NCBI RefSeq assembly: GCF_000300005.1
Contig: NC_018691.1
Coordinates: forward strand, 1,798,001-1,862,000
Direction: 5' to 3'
DNA from: Alloalcanivorax dieselolei B5
GTDB taxonomy: Bacteria; Pseudomonadota; Gammaproteobacteria; Pseudomonadales; Alcanivoracaceae
DNA length: 64,000 nucleotides
Shown: positions 26,584 to 36,572 of the stretch, in pieces
How the letters are laid out: the number at the start of each line of letters is the position of its first letter
Position numbering within the stretch: the stretch's first letter is position 1
Notes under the pieces: generated by a model
Database searches by the model: none
What the model was told of the DNA's origin: nothing
What the model saw: the letters and a program-made list of their open reading frames with translations, nothing else
Translations under genes and position numbers: made by a program

Positions 26584-27201
26584 TTAAACCCCAATCCCTT
26601 CAATCAACTGCTTCACGCAGGTTTCGAGATCGTTCTCGGCGGTGTTGATCACCACCTCCGGCTTCTCCGGCGCCTCATAAGGGCTGTCGATGCCGGTGAA
26701 TTCCTTGATGATCCCTTGGCGCGCCTTCTGGTACAGCCCTTTGGGGTCACGCTTCTCGCATTCCTCCAGCGGTGCATCCACGAACACTTCCACGAACTCG
26801 CCATCCTCGAATAGCTCGCGGGCGGCATCGCGGTCGGCACGGAACGGGCTGATGAACGCGGTCACCACCACTAGGCCGGCGTCCACCATCAACTTCGCCA
26901 CTTCGGAGACACGGCGGATGTTCTCGGTGCGGTCCTCGTCGCTCATGCCCAGGTTTTTGTTCAGGCCATGACGCACGTTGTCCCCGTCCAGCAGATAGGT
27001 GTGCTTGCCTTGCTGAGTCAGAGCCACTTCCAGAGCGTTGGCCAGAGTGGATTTGCCGGAACCGGAGAGGCCGGTCAGCCAGATGCACTTGGGAGTCTGG
27101 CCCTTGGCCTTGGCCCGGTCGGCCTTGGTCAGGTGGGACTGGTGCCAGATCACTTCGGCCTTGGCGTCGTGCTCACGCTTCTGATAAGGGCTGTCGCTCA
27201 T
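26584..27201 (-). CDS. cysC: Adenylylsulfate kinase
   Basis: APS kinase of 205 residues that phosphorylates APS to PAPS in the cytoplasm. The Walker A P-loop reads [18 protein letters not shown]; further family motifs are [31 protein letters not shown] and [23 protein letters not shown]. All catalytic elements are present. GGAGGATTCA precedes the ATG on the minus strand. No cysD, cysN or cysH is nearby, and the gene lies between capsule export genes and rfaH. PAPS for sulfation of a surface polymer is therefore possible, although general sulfate assimilation is equally allowed. Confidence 0.95.
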   Translation of the reverse strand: MSDSPYQKREHDAKAEVIWHQSHLTKADRAKAKGQTPKCIWLTGLSGSGKSTLANALEVALTQQGKHTYLLDGDNVRHGLNKNLGMSDEDRTENIRRVSEVAKLMVDAGLVVVTAFISPFRADRDAARELFEDGEFVEVFVDAPLEECEKRDPKGLYQKARQGIIKEFTGIDSPYEAPEKPEVVINTAENDLETCVKQLIEGIGV

Positions 27202-27293
27202 TGAATCCTCCGTTGACGATGAATGCCGGCTGGCAGCCCGCTATGGTAGGGCTTTGGCCGGGGGCTTCAATATCTATTGGTTCTTTGCTTAAA

Positions 27294-27364
27294 CCTTCGC
27301 CAGCAAGCTCGCTCCCACAGCAATCCACGAAGCCGCTGTGGGAGCGAGCTTGCTAGCGAATGTA
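27294..27364. repeat. REP doublet (GTGGGAG subtype)
   Basis: Inverted pair CTTCGCCAGCAAGCTCGC with CCCACAG, and CCGCTGTGGGAGCGAGCTTG with CTAGCGAATG, between cysC and rfaH. Confidence 0.85.
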
Positions 27365-27868
27365 TACCGCGCCCCCTCGCATAATAATCACCAAAGATAA
27401 TAAAAAAGCATTGCCCGATATTTATCTTTAATTCTTTAGGATTAGTCAAAAAGAGTACCATGGTCCAACCTAACCCCTTGAGGCGGCAACACTTTTAGGG
27501 AAAACGCCTTTGTCAGGAAAGGGTCACAAAAGACTACCAGAATCGCCAGCTGACAATATTGTGAACGTACAGGGGTATCGGTAGTATCGTGCCCGGGCGG
27601 TGGCTGCAAATAATAGAAACCGGTGGAGTGTTACAGAGCTGTAAAAACTTCACAAACCGGTATCCGCTCAATGTTCAGGTCAGGGGGATCCCAGTACAGT
27701 GCGGAGCGGCTGGCGCGATTGGAATGGTCGTGGCCAGGCCGAGTAGTTGGTAAACAGCAAGGACGTAAGGACGCGATCGGCATGAGGAGGCAAGCAACTT
27801 GGGACGCCCCGCGACAGCCACAGTTCGGCACCCCATGCCGGCCCGCTTGTAGAGGCTCCCGGTAACCT
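27365..27868. other. 504-bp upstream region of rfaH
   Basis: No convincing gene; the short frames here lack family features. A possible sigma-70 promoter is TTGTGA (27559-27564), 17 bases, TAGTAT (27582-27587). An AT-rich stretch at 27370-27450 lies next to the REP. The part from 27640 to 27860 is untranslated leader of rfaH if that promoter is right, which would make an unusually long 5' UTR of about 275 bases. Confidence 0.45.
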
Positions 27869-28393
27869 ATGTTGCACCCCAATTCATCCGTGACAAACCC
27901 CGCCGCCGGCCAGGATGCTTGGTACGTGGTGCAGTGCCGCGCCAACCAGAACTACCGGGCCCGGGAAAACCTGGAAAACCAGGGCTTCACCTGCTTTCTC
28001 CCGGAACTCTCCGTGGAACGCCTGCGTGCCGGGCGCCGTATTCAGCGTGAAGAACCGTTGTTCCCCGGTTATTTGTTTATCCGTCTCGATCGCGCCGGCG
28101 GCTGGCACACGGTGCGCTCCACCCGTGGGGTACAGAAACTGGTCACCTTCGGCAACCAGCCGGTACCGGTACCCGACCGCGTGGTGGAAGAGCTGCAAAC
28201 CCGTACCGAAAGTCAGGACCAGGAGCAGGCTTTTGCTCCCGGCGACACCCTGCGTATCGAAAACGGCCCCTTCAAGGACCTGGAAGCGGTATTCCAGCGC
28301 TTTGATGGCCAGGAAAGAGTGATCGTCCTGATGGGCATGCTGCACAAGCAGCACCAGTTAACCCTGTCCATCAAGGACGTCAGCCGCCATTAG
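27869..28393 (+). CDS. rfaH: Transcription antiterminator RfaH (NusG paralogue)
   Basis: NusG-family elongation factor of 174 residues. The NGN domain is seen as AWYVVQCRANQNYRARENLENQGFTCFLPEL and PLFPGYLFIRLD; the C-terminal KOW-like domain starts near FAPGDTLRIENGPFKDLEAVF. RfaH is recruited at ops sites in long surface-polysaccharide operons and suppresses pausing and termination. An exact ops core lies 99 bases after the stop codon. Only this paralogue is present here, so RfaH rather than housekeeping NusG fits the context. Confidence 0.9.
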   Translation: MLHPNSSVTNPAAGQDAWYVVQCRANQNYRARENLENQGFTCFLPELSVERLRAGRRIQREEPLFPGYLFIRLDRAGGWHTVRSTRGVQKLVTFGNQPVPVPDRVVEELQTRTESQDQEQAFAPGDTLRIENGPFKDLEAVFQRFDGQERVIVLMGMLHKQHQLTLSIKDVSRH

Positions 28394-28465
28394 CCCCCCA
28401 AATGGGGGATGGCCAACCGGATCGGCGGCCATACAATGCAACCGGGCCAACACTGCCCACCCGTT

Positions 28466-28503
28466 CTCAGGGAACCGACGGTAAACCCTGTGGCGGTAGC
28501 GTG
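28466..28503 (+). promoter_or_regulatory. JUMPstart / ops element (RfaH recruitment site)
   Basis: GGCGGTAGCGTG at 28492-28503 matches the ops core exactly. The bases before it (CTCAGGGAACCGACGGTAAACCCTGT) resemble the wider JUMPstart sequence, in which GTAAA and CCAGG stand before the core. It lies between rfaH and the ParDE genes, upstream of the long O-antigen cluster. Confidence 0.85.
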
Positions 28504-28525
28504 CCTGGAGAGGGTGAATAGCAGC

Positions 28526-28575
28526 TTCACGGCATACCCAAATTCGCGCTATATTCATAACTGCTCAATATGAAT
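28526..28575 (+). promoter_or_regulatory. Promoter and inverted repeat before parD
   Basis: TTCACG, 18 bases, TATATT (28550-28555) forms a plausible promoter. The inverted repeat ATTCATA (28553-28559) / TATGAAT (28569-28575) overlaps the -10 box, as expected for autoregulation by the ParD-ParE complex. Confidence 0.55.
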
Positions 28576-28586
28576 AGGAGTCAGCC

Positions 28587-28871
28587 ATGGCTACGACAAG
28601 TTTGACCTTGGGCTCCCATTGGGAGCGCTTTGTTAAAGAAGAGGTCGCTAGCGGTCGGTACGGATCCGTCAGTGAAGTGATCCGGGACGGGTTACGTACT
28701 CTGGAAATGCGCCAGACAAAATTGGCGACTTTGCGCGCTCATCTCTTGGAAGGCGAAGCGCAGGCGGCTCGTGGTGAATACGTTGACAACTTCAGCATGG
28801 ATGAGCTGATCAGGGATCAGGATGATGCCAAACAGCACTCGATATCGGGTAACACTCCGGGCCAGGGATGA
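28587..28871 (+). CDS. parD: Type II antitoxin, ParD/CC2985 family
   Basis: Antitoxin of 94 residues. The N-terminal ribbon-helix-helix (TSLTLGSHWERFVKEEVASGRYGSVSEVIRDGLRTLE) binds the promoter and the C-terminal part (FSMDELIRDQDD) wraps the toxin. ATGAATAGGAG gives the ribosome site before the ATG. The gene overlaps the toxin gene by 50 bp in another frame, tighter than usual. It lies between the ops element and the rest of the polysaccharide cluster. Confidence 0.88.
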   Translation: MATTSLTLGSHWERFVKEEVASGRYGSVSEVIRDGLRTLEMRQTKLATLRAHLLEGEAQAARGEYVDNFSMDELIRDQDDAKQHSISGNTPGQG

Positions 28872-29124
28872 CCTCATTGCTATTGCCCGATATACAGCAG
28901 CCAATTGGGGCCGGGCGCAGCGCGACATATACATGCGGAACATGGAGCAACGTTTCGTGTGGCTTGCGGAAAATCCGTCGCGGGGGCGTCATCGACAGGA
29001 TATCAAGAAGGGCTACCACTGTTATCCTCAAGGGAGCCACTTAATCTTCTATGTAATCAATGAGTGGGGAATCGACATCATTGGCATTCCCCACAAACGC
29101 ATGGATATAGAAGAGCACTTCTAG
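28822..29124 (+). CDS. parE: Type II toxin, ParE/RelE superfamily
   Basis: Toxin of 99-100 residues. ParE-type pattern: YRVTLRARDDLIAIARYTAANWG, then NPSRGRHRQDIKKGYHCYPQGSHLIFY and IIGIPHKRMDIEEHF. The GYHCYPQGSHLIFY-type segment with a final IPHKRMD is characteristic of ParE rather than RelE, so gyrase is the likely target. There are two adjacent start codons (28822, 28825). It overlaps parD by 50 bp. Confidence 0.88.
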   Translation: MMPNSTRYRVTLRARDDLIAIARYTAANWGRAQRDIYMRNMEQRFVWLAENPSRGRHRQDIKKGYHCYPQGSHLIFYVINEWGIDIIGIPHKRMDIEEHF

Positions 29125-29140
29125 CATTTCCTGCTGACCC

Positions 29141-29251
29141 TCTACACCGCCGCTGTGGGAGCGGGCTTGCCAGCGAACCCGTTCTCCCCAACAGGGAGAA
29201 CGGACAAAAACAAAAAAGAAACACCAAGGAAGGGGGGGGGGAACACAATGC
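29141..29251 (+). repeat. Direct repeat flanking the HipBA-like module, left copy
   Basis: About 110 bp that recur at 30812-30925. In order: a REP unit (CCGCTGTGGGAGC), a 10-bp hairpin CCGTTCTCCC / GGGAGAACGG, a poly-purine run AAAGAAACACCAAGGAAGGG, and CACAATGC. In the right-hand copy that final ATG is the start codon of the metallo-hydrolase gene; here it leads directly into the hipB-like promoter. Confidence 0.9.
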
Positions 29252-29252
29252 C

Positions 29253-29324
29253 TTGACGCTTGGATGTGATGTGAATATATGCTACAAGATATAAAAATTG
29301 CTCATATATGAGGCATATATTCAC
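29253..29324 (+). promoter_or_regulatory. Promoter and operator of the HipBA-like operon
   Basis: TTGACG (29253-29258), 17 bases, TATATG (29276-29281) is a strong promoter. A perfect 12-bp inverted repeat GTGAATATATGC (29271-29282) / GCATATATTCAC (29313-29324) overlaps the -10 box and ends at the start codon. A second palindrome, CTCATATATGAG (29301-29312), lies between the arms. The layout fits repression by the HTH antitoxin. Confidence 0.8.
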
Positions 29325-29576
29325 ATGACATTGCAAGAATTGGGCGCCCAGTTTGCCGGGTTACGCAAGGCAAACGGCCATAGCCAACAACAAGTGGCCG
29401 CCATGAGCGGGGTGGATCGCACCGCGGTCTCCCGCTTTGAATCCGGCCGGATCACGGAACTGGGCTTCAGCAAAATCGAACGGCTATTCGCACTATATGG
29501 GATGGAGCTGGCGCCAAGGTCCCGCAAAACGCCGACGCTGGACGATCTGGTGAGGGAGCGTGAATGGCGTCAGTAG
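29325..29576 (+). CDS. XRE-type HTH antitoxin, HipB-like
   Basis: DNA-binding protein of 83 residues. The helix-turn-helix is visible in GLRKANGHSQQQVAAMSGVDRTAVSRFESGR. The ATG at 29325 is used because the operator ends at the base before it; an earlier in-frame ATG at 29298 lies inside the operator. It overlaps the HipA-like gene by 13 bp. Its expected roles are to neutralise the kinase and repress the operon. Confidence 0.87.
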   Translation: MTLQELGAQFAGLRKANGHSQQQVAAMSGVDRTAVSRFESGRITELGFSKIERLFALYGMELAPRSRKTPTLDDLVREREWRQ

Positions 29577-30772
29577 ACGAACTCGACGTCACCAGTGGCA
29601 ATGAACTGGCAGGACGGTTGAGCAGGCGCGCCAGGCACGCCGGCGAAGAGTACAGCTTTGCTTACCGTACGGATGAGCCGGAACGGGCGGTATCGCTGAC
29701 CATGCCGCTGCGCACGGCATCCTACCAGTTCCCGAGGCTGCACCCGGCGTTTGCCCAGAACCTTCCCGAAGGCTATTTGCGGGATGCCATTCGCCGCACG
29801 GTAAGCAAACTGCACGGTGCCAATGATCTGGCGTTGCTCGCCGCGCTTGGCCCATACCAGATCGGCCGCTTGGGTTATGTCTCGCCTGGCCGGGCCACTG
29901 AAGTGGTGCGCTCGACCGAGAGGCTGGAGACACTGCTGGATTCAGACAATCCTGATTTATTCGCCGAACTGGTGGAAAAGTACGCACTGAACTCGGGTAT
30001 CTCGGGAGTGCAACCTAAACTGCTGGTGGATGTTGCCGCTGAACCACCAAGAGACAAAGCCGCGATTCGCTCCAGCAGGTTGATTGTGAAAGCCTGGGGC
30101 ACGGATTACCCGGACCTCGCTCTGAATGAATATTTCTGTATGCAGGCGGCCAGCAGAGCGGGGCTGGACGTTCCCCGTTTCGACGTCTCCCGTGACGGCC
30201 GGCTGTTCATCATGGAGCGCTTCGACCTCACCGAAACGGGCGCCTACCTGGGCTTTGAAGATGGCTGTGTATTGCAGGGGCTGTCACCGGAAGAAAAATA
30301 CGACGGCACCTATGAACGCCTGGCCCGATCCGTATCCGACTTCGTATCGCCGCCATTGCGACAAACCGCGCTGGCCGGCCTGTTTCGCTCCATTGTGCTT
30401 TCCTGGGCGGTGCGAAATGGCGATGCGCACCTGAAGAACTTTGGTGTGATCTATGACCGCCCGGGCGGCACGGTGGCTTTGGCCCCGACCTACGATATCG
30501 TGACCACCACGGCGTACCTGCGTAACGATGTGCCGGCGCTTCATCTTGCAGGCAGCAAGCGCTGGTGGCCGGTGGATCGTCTGGCCGAGTTCGGCGCTCG
30601 ACACTGTGCCCAGAACACCCGGCAGGTCAAAGAGACGATTGGCGCCGTGGGCAGCGCGCTGACAATGACCTTGCCTGAATTGAAAGACGCCTCCCCGCGC
30701 TTTCCGGATGTGGCACCCGCCATGATAAAAGCCTGGGAAGAAGCAGTGAATGAAATCGCGGCATGGGCATAG
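29564..30772 (+). CDS. hipA: HipA-like serine/threonine kinase toxin
   Basis: HipA-domain protein of 402 residues. The N-terminal subdomain (YRTDEPERAVSLTMPL) is followed by the glycine-rich loop GISGVQPKLLVD and the kinase core. The catalytic Asp is D287 in NGDAHLKNF and the metal-binding Asp is in APTYDIVTT. Family members phosphorylate a tRNA synthetase and induce growth arrest; the target here is unknown. It is coupled to the upstream HTH gene. The pair is flanked by direct repeats, so it is probably an inserted unit. Confidence 0.9.
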   Translation: MASVDELDVTSGNELAGRLSRRARHAGEEYSFAYRTDEPERAVSLTMPLRTASYQFPRLHPAFAQNLPEGYLRDAIRRTVSKLHGANDLALLAALGPYQIGRLGYVSPGRATEVVRSTERLETLLDSDNPDLFAELVEKYALNSGISGVQPKLLVDVAAEPPRDKAAIRSSRLIVKAWGTDYPDLALNEYFCMQAASRAGLDVPRFDVSRDGRLFIMERFDLTETGAYLGFEDGCVLQGLSPEEKYDGTYERLARSVSDFVSPPLRQTALAGLFRSIVLSWAVRNGDAHLKNFGVIYDRPGGTVALAPTYDIVTTTAYLRNDVPALHLAGSKRWWPVDRLAEFGARHCAQNTRQVKETIGAVGSALTMTLPELKDASPRFPDVAPAMIKAWEEAVNEIAAWA

Positions 30773-30811
30773 GCCCAAGCACGCTCCCGCAATGGAGCTA
30801 CAAACCCGCTC

Positions 30812-30925
30812 TCTACATCGCCGCTGTGGGAGCTAGCCTTGCTGGCGAATCCGTTCTCCCGAACAGAGAGAACGGACAAAAAAACATAAAAAAAGAAACA
30901 CCAAGGAAGGGGGGAAACACAATGC
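30812..30925 (+). repeat. Direct repeat flanking the HipBA-like module, right copy
   Basis: Second copy of the repeat at 29141-29251, roughly 85 percent identical by eye, with the same order of REP unit, hairpin, purine run and CACAATGC. The ATG in its last bases starts the metallo-hydrolase gene, so this copy is probably the original upstream region of that gene. Confidence 0.9.
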
Positions 30926-32361
30926 ACCAACCACAGACCACCTGGCCGGAAATCCGCCACCACGGCGCCGTCGACGGCGTCACCGGATCCGCTCACGAAC
31001 TGTGTCTGGACCACCAGCACAGCCTGCTGGTGGACTGCGGCCTGTTCCAGGGCCGCGACCAGGGCCCCGGCGGCGCCAACGCCGACGACCTGACCATCGA
31101 CTTCCCGGTGGCCCAAATCAAGGCCCTGGTAATCACCCACGTGCATATAGACCACGTGGGCCGAATACCCTGGCTGCTGGCGGCGGGCTTCAAAGGCCCG
31201 ATCCTCTGCAGCCAACCCTCGGCAAAGCTGCTGCCCATCGTCCTGGAGGACGCTTTCAAACTGGGCTTCAGCCGTCGGCCGGACGACATAGACCGCTACC
31301 TGCGGGTGATCAAACGGCGCCTGGTGCCGTTGCCCTACGACCAATGGCACACCGCCCTGGACGCCGGCCACGGCCAGATACGAATAAGGCTGAGACGAGC
31401 AGGGCATATCCTCGGCTCCGCCTACGTGGAATGCGACGTAAAGGGGCCACCGGGCCGGCACCGGGTGGTGTTCTCCGGGGACCTGGGCGCACCGCACGCG
31501 CCCCTGCTGCCGGCGCCCAAGCCGCCCCACGGCTGCGACACCCTGGTGATCGAAAGCACCTACGGGGACCGCAACCACGAAGACAGAAAGGAACGCCAGC
31601 AGCGGCTACAACGGGTACTGGCCCGCGCCCTGCAGGACCAGGGCACGGTCCTGATCCCGGCCTTCAGCATCGGCCGTACCCAGGAGTTGCTGTACGAACT
31701 GGAGGACATCCTCCACCGCAACCCAAAGAGCAGAGTGCACAAAACCCTGCCCTGGAACGAACTGCCGGTGATCCTGGATTCCCCTCTGGCCAGCCGCTTC
31801 ACCAGGGCCTACCGGGAACTGAGGCCCTTCTGGGAGCAGGAAGCGCTCAAGCGGATCACCAAGGGCCGCAAGCCCCTGGGCTTCAAACAACTGCTCACGG
31901 TGGACGACCACGACGCCCACCTGAGAATGGTCCGCCACCTGGCGGACAGCGCCCGCCCCGCCGTGGTGATCTCCGGCAGCGGCATGTGCACCGGCGGCCG
32001 CATCGTTAACTACCTGAAGGCGATGCTGCACGATCCCAGGCATAATGTGCTGTTCGTGGGCTACCAGGGCAAAGGCACACCGGGGCGGCAAATACAGCGG
32101 CAAGGGCAGGGCGGTACCGTGACCCTGGATGGTGAAACCCACACCATCCAGGTAAGCGTGGACAACCTGGGCGGCTACTCCGCCCATGCCGATCAGCAAG
32201 GGTTGATACGGTTCGTCACCGGCATGCGGAAAGCCCCAAACGCCATCCGCGTAGTGCACGGCGACGACGGCGCAAAGAGGAAATTGCAACGCGAACTAAG
32301 CCGCCTGCTCCCACAATGCCGCATTTTATACCCCTGTGGGAGCCAGCCTGCTGGCGAATGA
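30922..32361 (+). CDS. MBL-fold beta-CASP metallo-hydrolase (RNA-processing exonuclease family)
   Basis: Protein of 479 residues with a metallo-beta-lactamase domain and a beta-CASP insertion. The metal site is THVHIDHVGR (H73, H75, D77, H78), with further ligands in GHILGSAYVE and VVFSGDLGA. The beta-CASP part has IPAFSIGRTQELLYEL and VVISGSGMCTGGRIVNYL; the RMMBL part is VSVDNLGGYSAHADQQGL. Relatives are CPSF-73/YSH1-like RNA endo/exonucleases. The ATG at 30922 follows the purine-rich AAGGAAGG; the open frame upstream is not used. Its neighbours give no pathway, although its position behind ops may bring it under RfaH. Confidence 0.9.
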   Translation: MHQPQTTWPEIRHHGAVDGVTGSAHELCLDHQHSLLVDCGLFQGRDQGPGGANADDLTIDFPVAQIKALVITHVHIDHVGRIPWLLAAGFKGPILCSQPSAKLLPIVLEDAFKLGFSRRPDDIDRYLRVIKRRLVPLPYDQWHTALDAGHGQIRIRLRRAGHILGSAYVECDVKGPPGRHRVVFSGDLGAPHAPLLPAPKPPHGCDTLVIESTYGDRNHEDRKERQQRLQRVLARALQDQGTVLIPAFSIGRTQELLYELEDILHRNPKSRVHKTLPWNELPVILDSPLASRFTRAYRELRPFWEQEALKRITKGRKPLGFKQLLTVDDHDAHLRMVRHLADSARPAVVISGSGMCTGGRIVNYLKAMLHDPRHNVLFVGYQGKGTPGRQIQRQGQGGTVTLDGETHTIQVSVDNLGGYSAHADQQGLIRFVTGMRKAPNAIRVVHGDDGAKRKLQRELSRLLPQCRILYPCGSQPAGE

Positions 32362-32446
32362 ACCTTCGGTCCCGTGGAATACACTCTCTGTATCCCCACG
32401 CAACGCCGACAAAGCCGCTGTGGGAAGCTTGCTTGCAAGCGAACGG
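32330..32446. repeat. REP units overlapping the metallo-hydrolase 3' end
   Basis: CCCCTGTGGGAGCCAGCCTG with CTGGCGAATG (32333-32361) overlaps the last codons of the metallo-hydrolase gene, so its C-terminus (PCGSQPAGE) is REP-encoded. A second GTGGGAA unit with GCTTGCTTGCAAGCGAACG lies at 32411-32446. Confidence 0.8.
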
Positions 32447-32613
32447 GTTTACCGCAAGAGTCACCAAGCCCCGCAGGACGGCTATAGATATTGCTGTAGA
32501 AGCGGCCTTCGGACCGCGATAAGGCAACTGGATGCCGCGAATCCAGTCGCATGAACAACCCAACGCACCACATTCAATAACCGGTAAAATCGTTAACACA
32601 AAGGACGCTATCA

Positions 32614-34889
<2,276 letters not shown>

Positions 34890-34899
34890 GGTCCGTTAT

Positions 34900-35481
34900 A
34901 TGAATTATCAGAAGCATTCTAGTGCGATTGTCGATGAAGGTGCTCAAATTGGTGAAGGCTCCCGTGTTTGGCATTTTGTTCACGTTTGTGGAGGGGCCAA
35001 GGTTGGCCGCAATGTGTCGATGGGACAGAACGTCTTTATTGGCAACAAAGTGACCATTGGTGACAACTGCAAGATCCAGAACAACGTTTCCGTGTACGAC
35101 AACGTTCACCTTGAAGAAGGCGTTTTCTGCGGCCCAAGCATGGTCTTCACCAATGTATACAATCCCCGTTCTTTGATAGAGAGGAAAGATGAGTACCGGG
35201 ATACCTTGGTCAAAACCGGTGCCACACTGGGAGCCAACTGCACCATCGTGTGCGGTGTCACCGTTGGCGAGTTCTCCTTTGTCGGAGCCGGGGCTGTCAT
35301 AAATAAGGACGTACCCGCCTATGCCCTGATGGTTGGAGTGCCAGCAAAGCAAATCGGGTGGATGAGCGCCTATGGTGAGCAGCTTGACCTGCCCCTGCAA
35401 GGACAGGCTGAAGTGGCCTGCCAGCATACCGGTGACCGTTATATCCTTAACGACAATCAAGTATCCAGAGTGAAAGTCTGA
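34900..35481 (+). CDS. wbpD: UDP-GlcNAc3NA N-acetyltransferase (left-handed beta helix)
   Basis: Acetyltransferase of 193 residues made of hexapeptide repeats ([40 protein letters not shown]). It acetylates the 3-amino group of the UDP-amino sugar made by WbpE. VWHFVHV and [27 protein letters not shown] are typical of WbpD. It overlaps the wbpE start (TGATG). The amino sugar is made in the cytoplasm and later joined to the repeat unit. Confidence 0.92.
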   Translation: MNYQKHSSAIVDEGAQIGEGSRVWHFVHVCGGAKVGRNVSMGQNVFIGNKVTIGDNCKIQNNVSVYDNVHLEEGVFCGPSMVFTNVYNPRSLIERKDEYRDTLVKTGATLGANCTIVCGVTVGEFSFVGAGAVINKDVPAYALMVGVPAKQIGWMSAYGEQLDLPLQGQAEVACQHTGDRYILNDNQVSRVKV

Positions 35482-36572
35482 TGCAGTTTATTGATCTGGC
35501 CGCGCAGCAAGCGCGCATTAAAGATAAGATCGACGCGGCTATACAGAAAGTTTTGGCTCACGGTCAGTACATTCTGGGTCCGGAAGTTTCAGAATTGGAA
35601 GAACGGTTGGTCGATTATACAGGGGCTAAGTATTGCATTACCTGTGCTAATGGCACGGATGCACTGCAGATTGCTCAGATGGCACTCGGGATAGGACTCG
35701 GTGATGAGGTAATTACACCTGGATTTACCTACATTGCCACGGCTGAAACCGTAGCCCTACTTGGCGCGAAACCGGTTTATGTGGATATTGACCCCAGAAC
35801 ATACAATTTGGACCCCGAAAAGCTGGAAGAGGCAATAACCCCTCGAACTAAGGCAATAATTCCTGTCTCCCTATATGGTCAGTGTGCAGACTTTGATGCA
35901 ATTAACGATATTGCGGGGAAACATGGCATTCCTGTTATTGAAGACGCAGCTCAAAGTTTTGGTGCCACTTATAAAGGAAGGAAATCATGCAATTTAACGA
36001 CAATTGCGACAACGAGCTTCTTTCCAAGTAAGCCATTGGGATGCTATGGAGATGGAGGTGCTGTATTTACGAACGATGACGAACTGGCAAGGATTATTCG
36101 CCAGATCGCTCGACATGGGCAAGAGCAACGCTATCGTCACGTACGTATAGGTGTTAATAGTAGGTTAGACACAATACAGGCAGCAATTTTACTTTCCAAG
36201 CTGGATATCTTCGATAATGAGGTTCAGATGAGAGGGGAGATTGCCGACTATTATAATAGTAAGCTCGATGGTGAGGGGGTGTCTGTGCCGATAATTGAGA
36301 ATTATAATTCAAGTGTATGGGCTCAGTATTCAATAGAGGTAAAAAACAGGGATGAAATGAGAATTTTTCTCGAGAATATGAACATTCCAACTGCTGTCCA
36401 TTACCCAATTCCTCTCAATAAGCAGAAGGCTCTTGAAACTACGGCATGCAATTTAGATGTCGGGGATAGTGTTTCAAATAAAGTGCTAAGTTTGCCGATG
36501 AGCCCATATCTAGCGAAAGACGATCAGTCCCTTGTAATAGAAGCAGTAAGAAGATGGAGTGATGAAAAGTAA
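35481..36572 (+). CDS. wbpE: UDP-3-keto sugar aminotransferase (DegT/DnrJ/EryC1/StrS)
   Basis: PLP-dependent sugar aminotransferase of 363 residues. The PLP-binding Lys is K184 in SFFPSKPLGCYGDGG; the substrate strand is CANGTDALQIAQMALGIG and the conserved segment VIEDAAQSFGATYKG. It installs the 3-amino group on the sugar made by WbpA and WbpB. From the middle of this gene on, codon use becomes AT-rich (for example ATA, AAT, TTA), suggesting a recombination boundary close to 35.8 kb. The start overlaps the wbpD stop; its own stop overlaps wzx. Confidence 0.92.
   Translation: MQFIDLAAQQARIKDKIDAAIQKVLAHGQYILGPEVSELEERLVDYTGAKYCITCANGTDALQIAQMALGIGLGDEVITPGFTYIATAETVALLGAKPVYVDIDPRTYNLDPEKLEEAITPRTKAIIPVSLYGQCADFDAINDIAGKHGIPVIEDAAQSFGATYKGRKSCNLTTIATTSFFPSKPLGCYGDGGAVFTNDDELARIIRQIARHGQEQRYRHVRIGVNSRLDTIQAAILLSKLDIFDNEVQMRGEIADYYNSKLDGEGVSVPIIENYNSSVWAQYSIEVKNRDEMRIFLENMNIPTAVHYPIPLNKQKALETTACNLDVGDSVSNKVLSLPMSPYLAKDDQSLVIEAVRRWSDEK

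Noticed and set aside
27582-27610. A second ops site before rfaH (CGGTAGTATCGTG, GGGCGGTGGCTG)
   Set aside because: Both differ from GGCGGTAGCGTG at key positions, whereas the site at 28492 is exact.
27623-27945. Short open frames on both strands upstream of rfaH
   Set aside because: No ribosome site, no recognisable pattern and overlap with the rfaH start. The region is better read as leader and promoter.
29179-29203. Hairpin CCGTTCTCCC / GGGAGAACGG as a rho-independent terminator
   Set aside because: It is followed by A-rich, not T-rich, sequence on the plus strand, and on the minus strand the T-rich run precedes the stem. It is part of the direct repeat instead.
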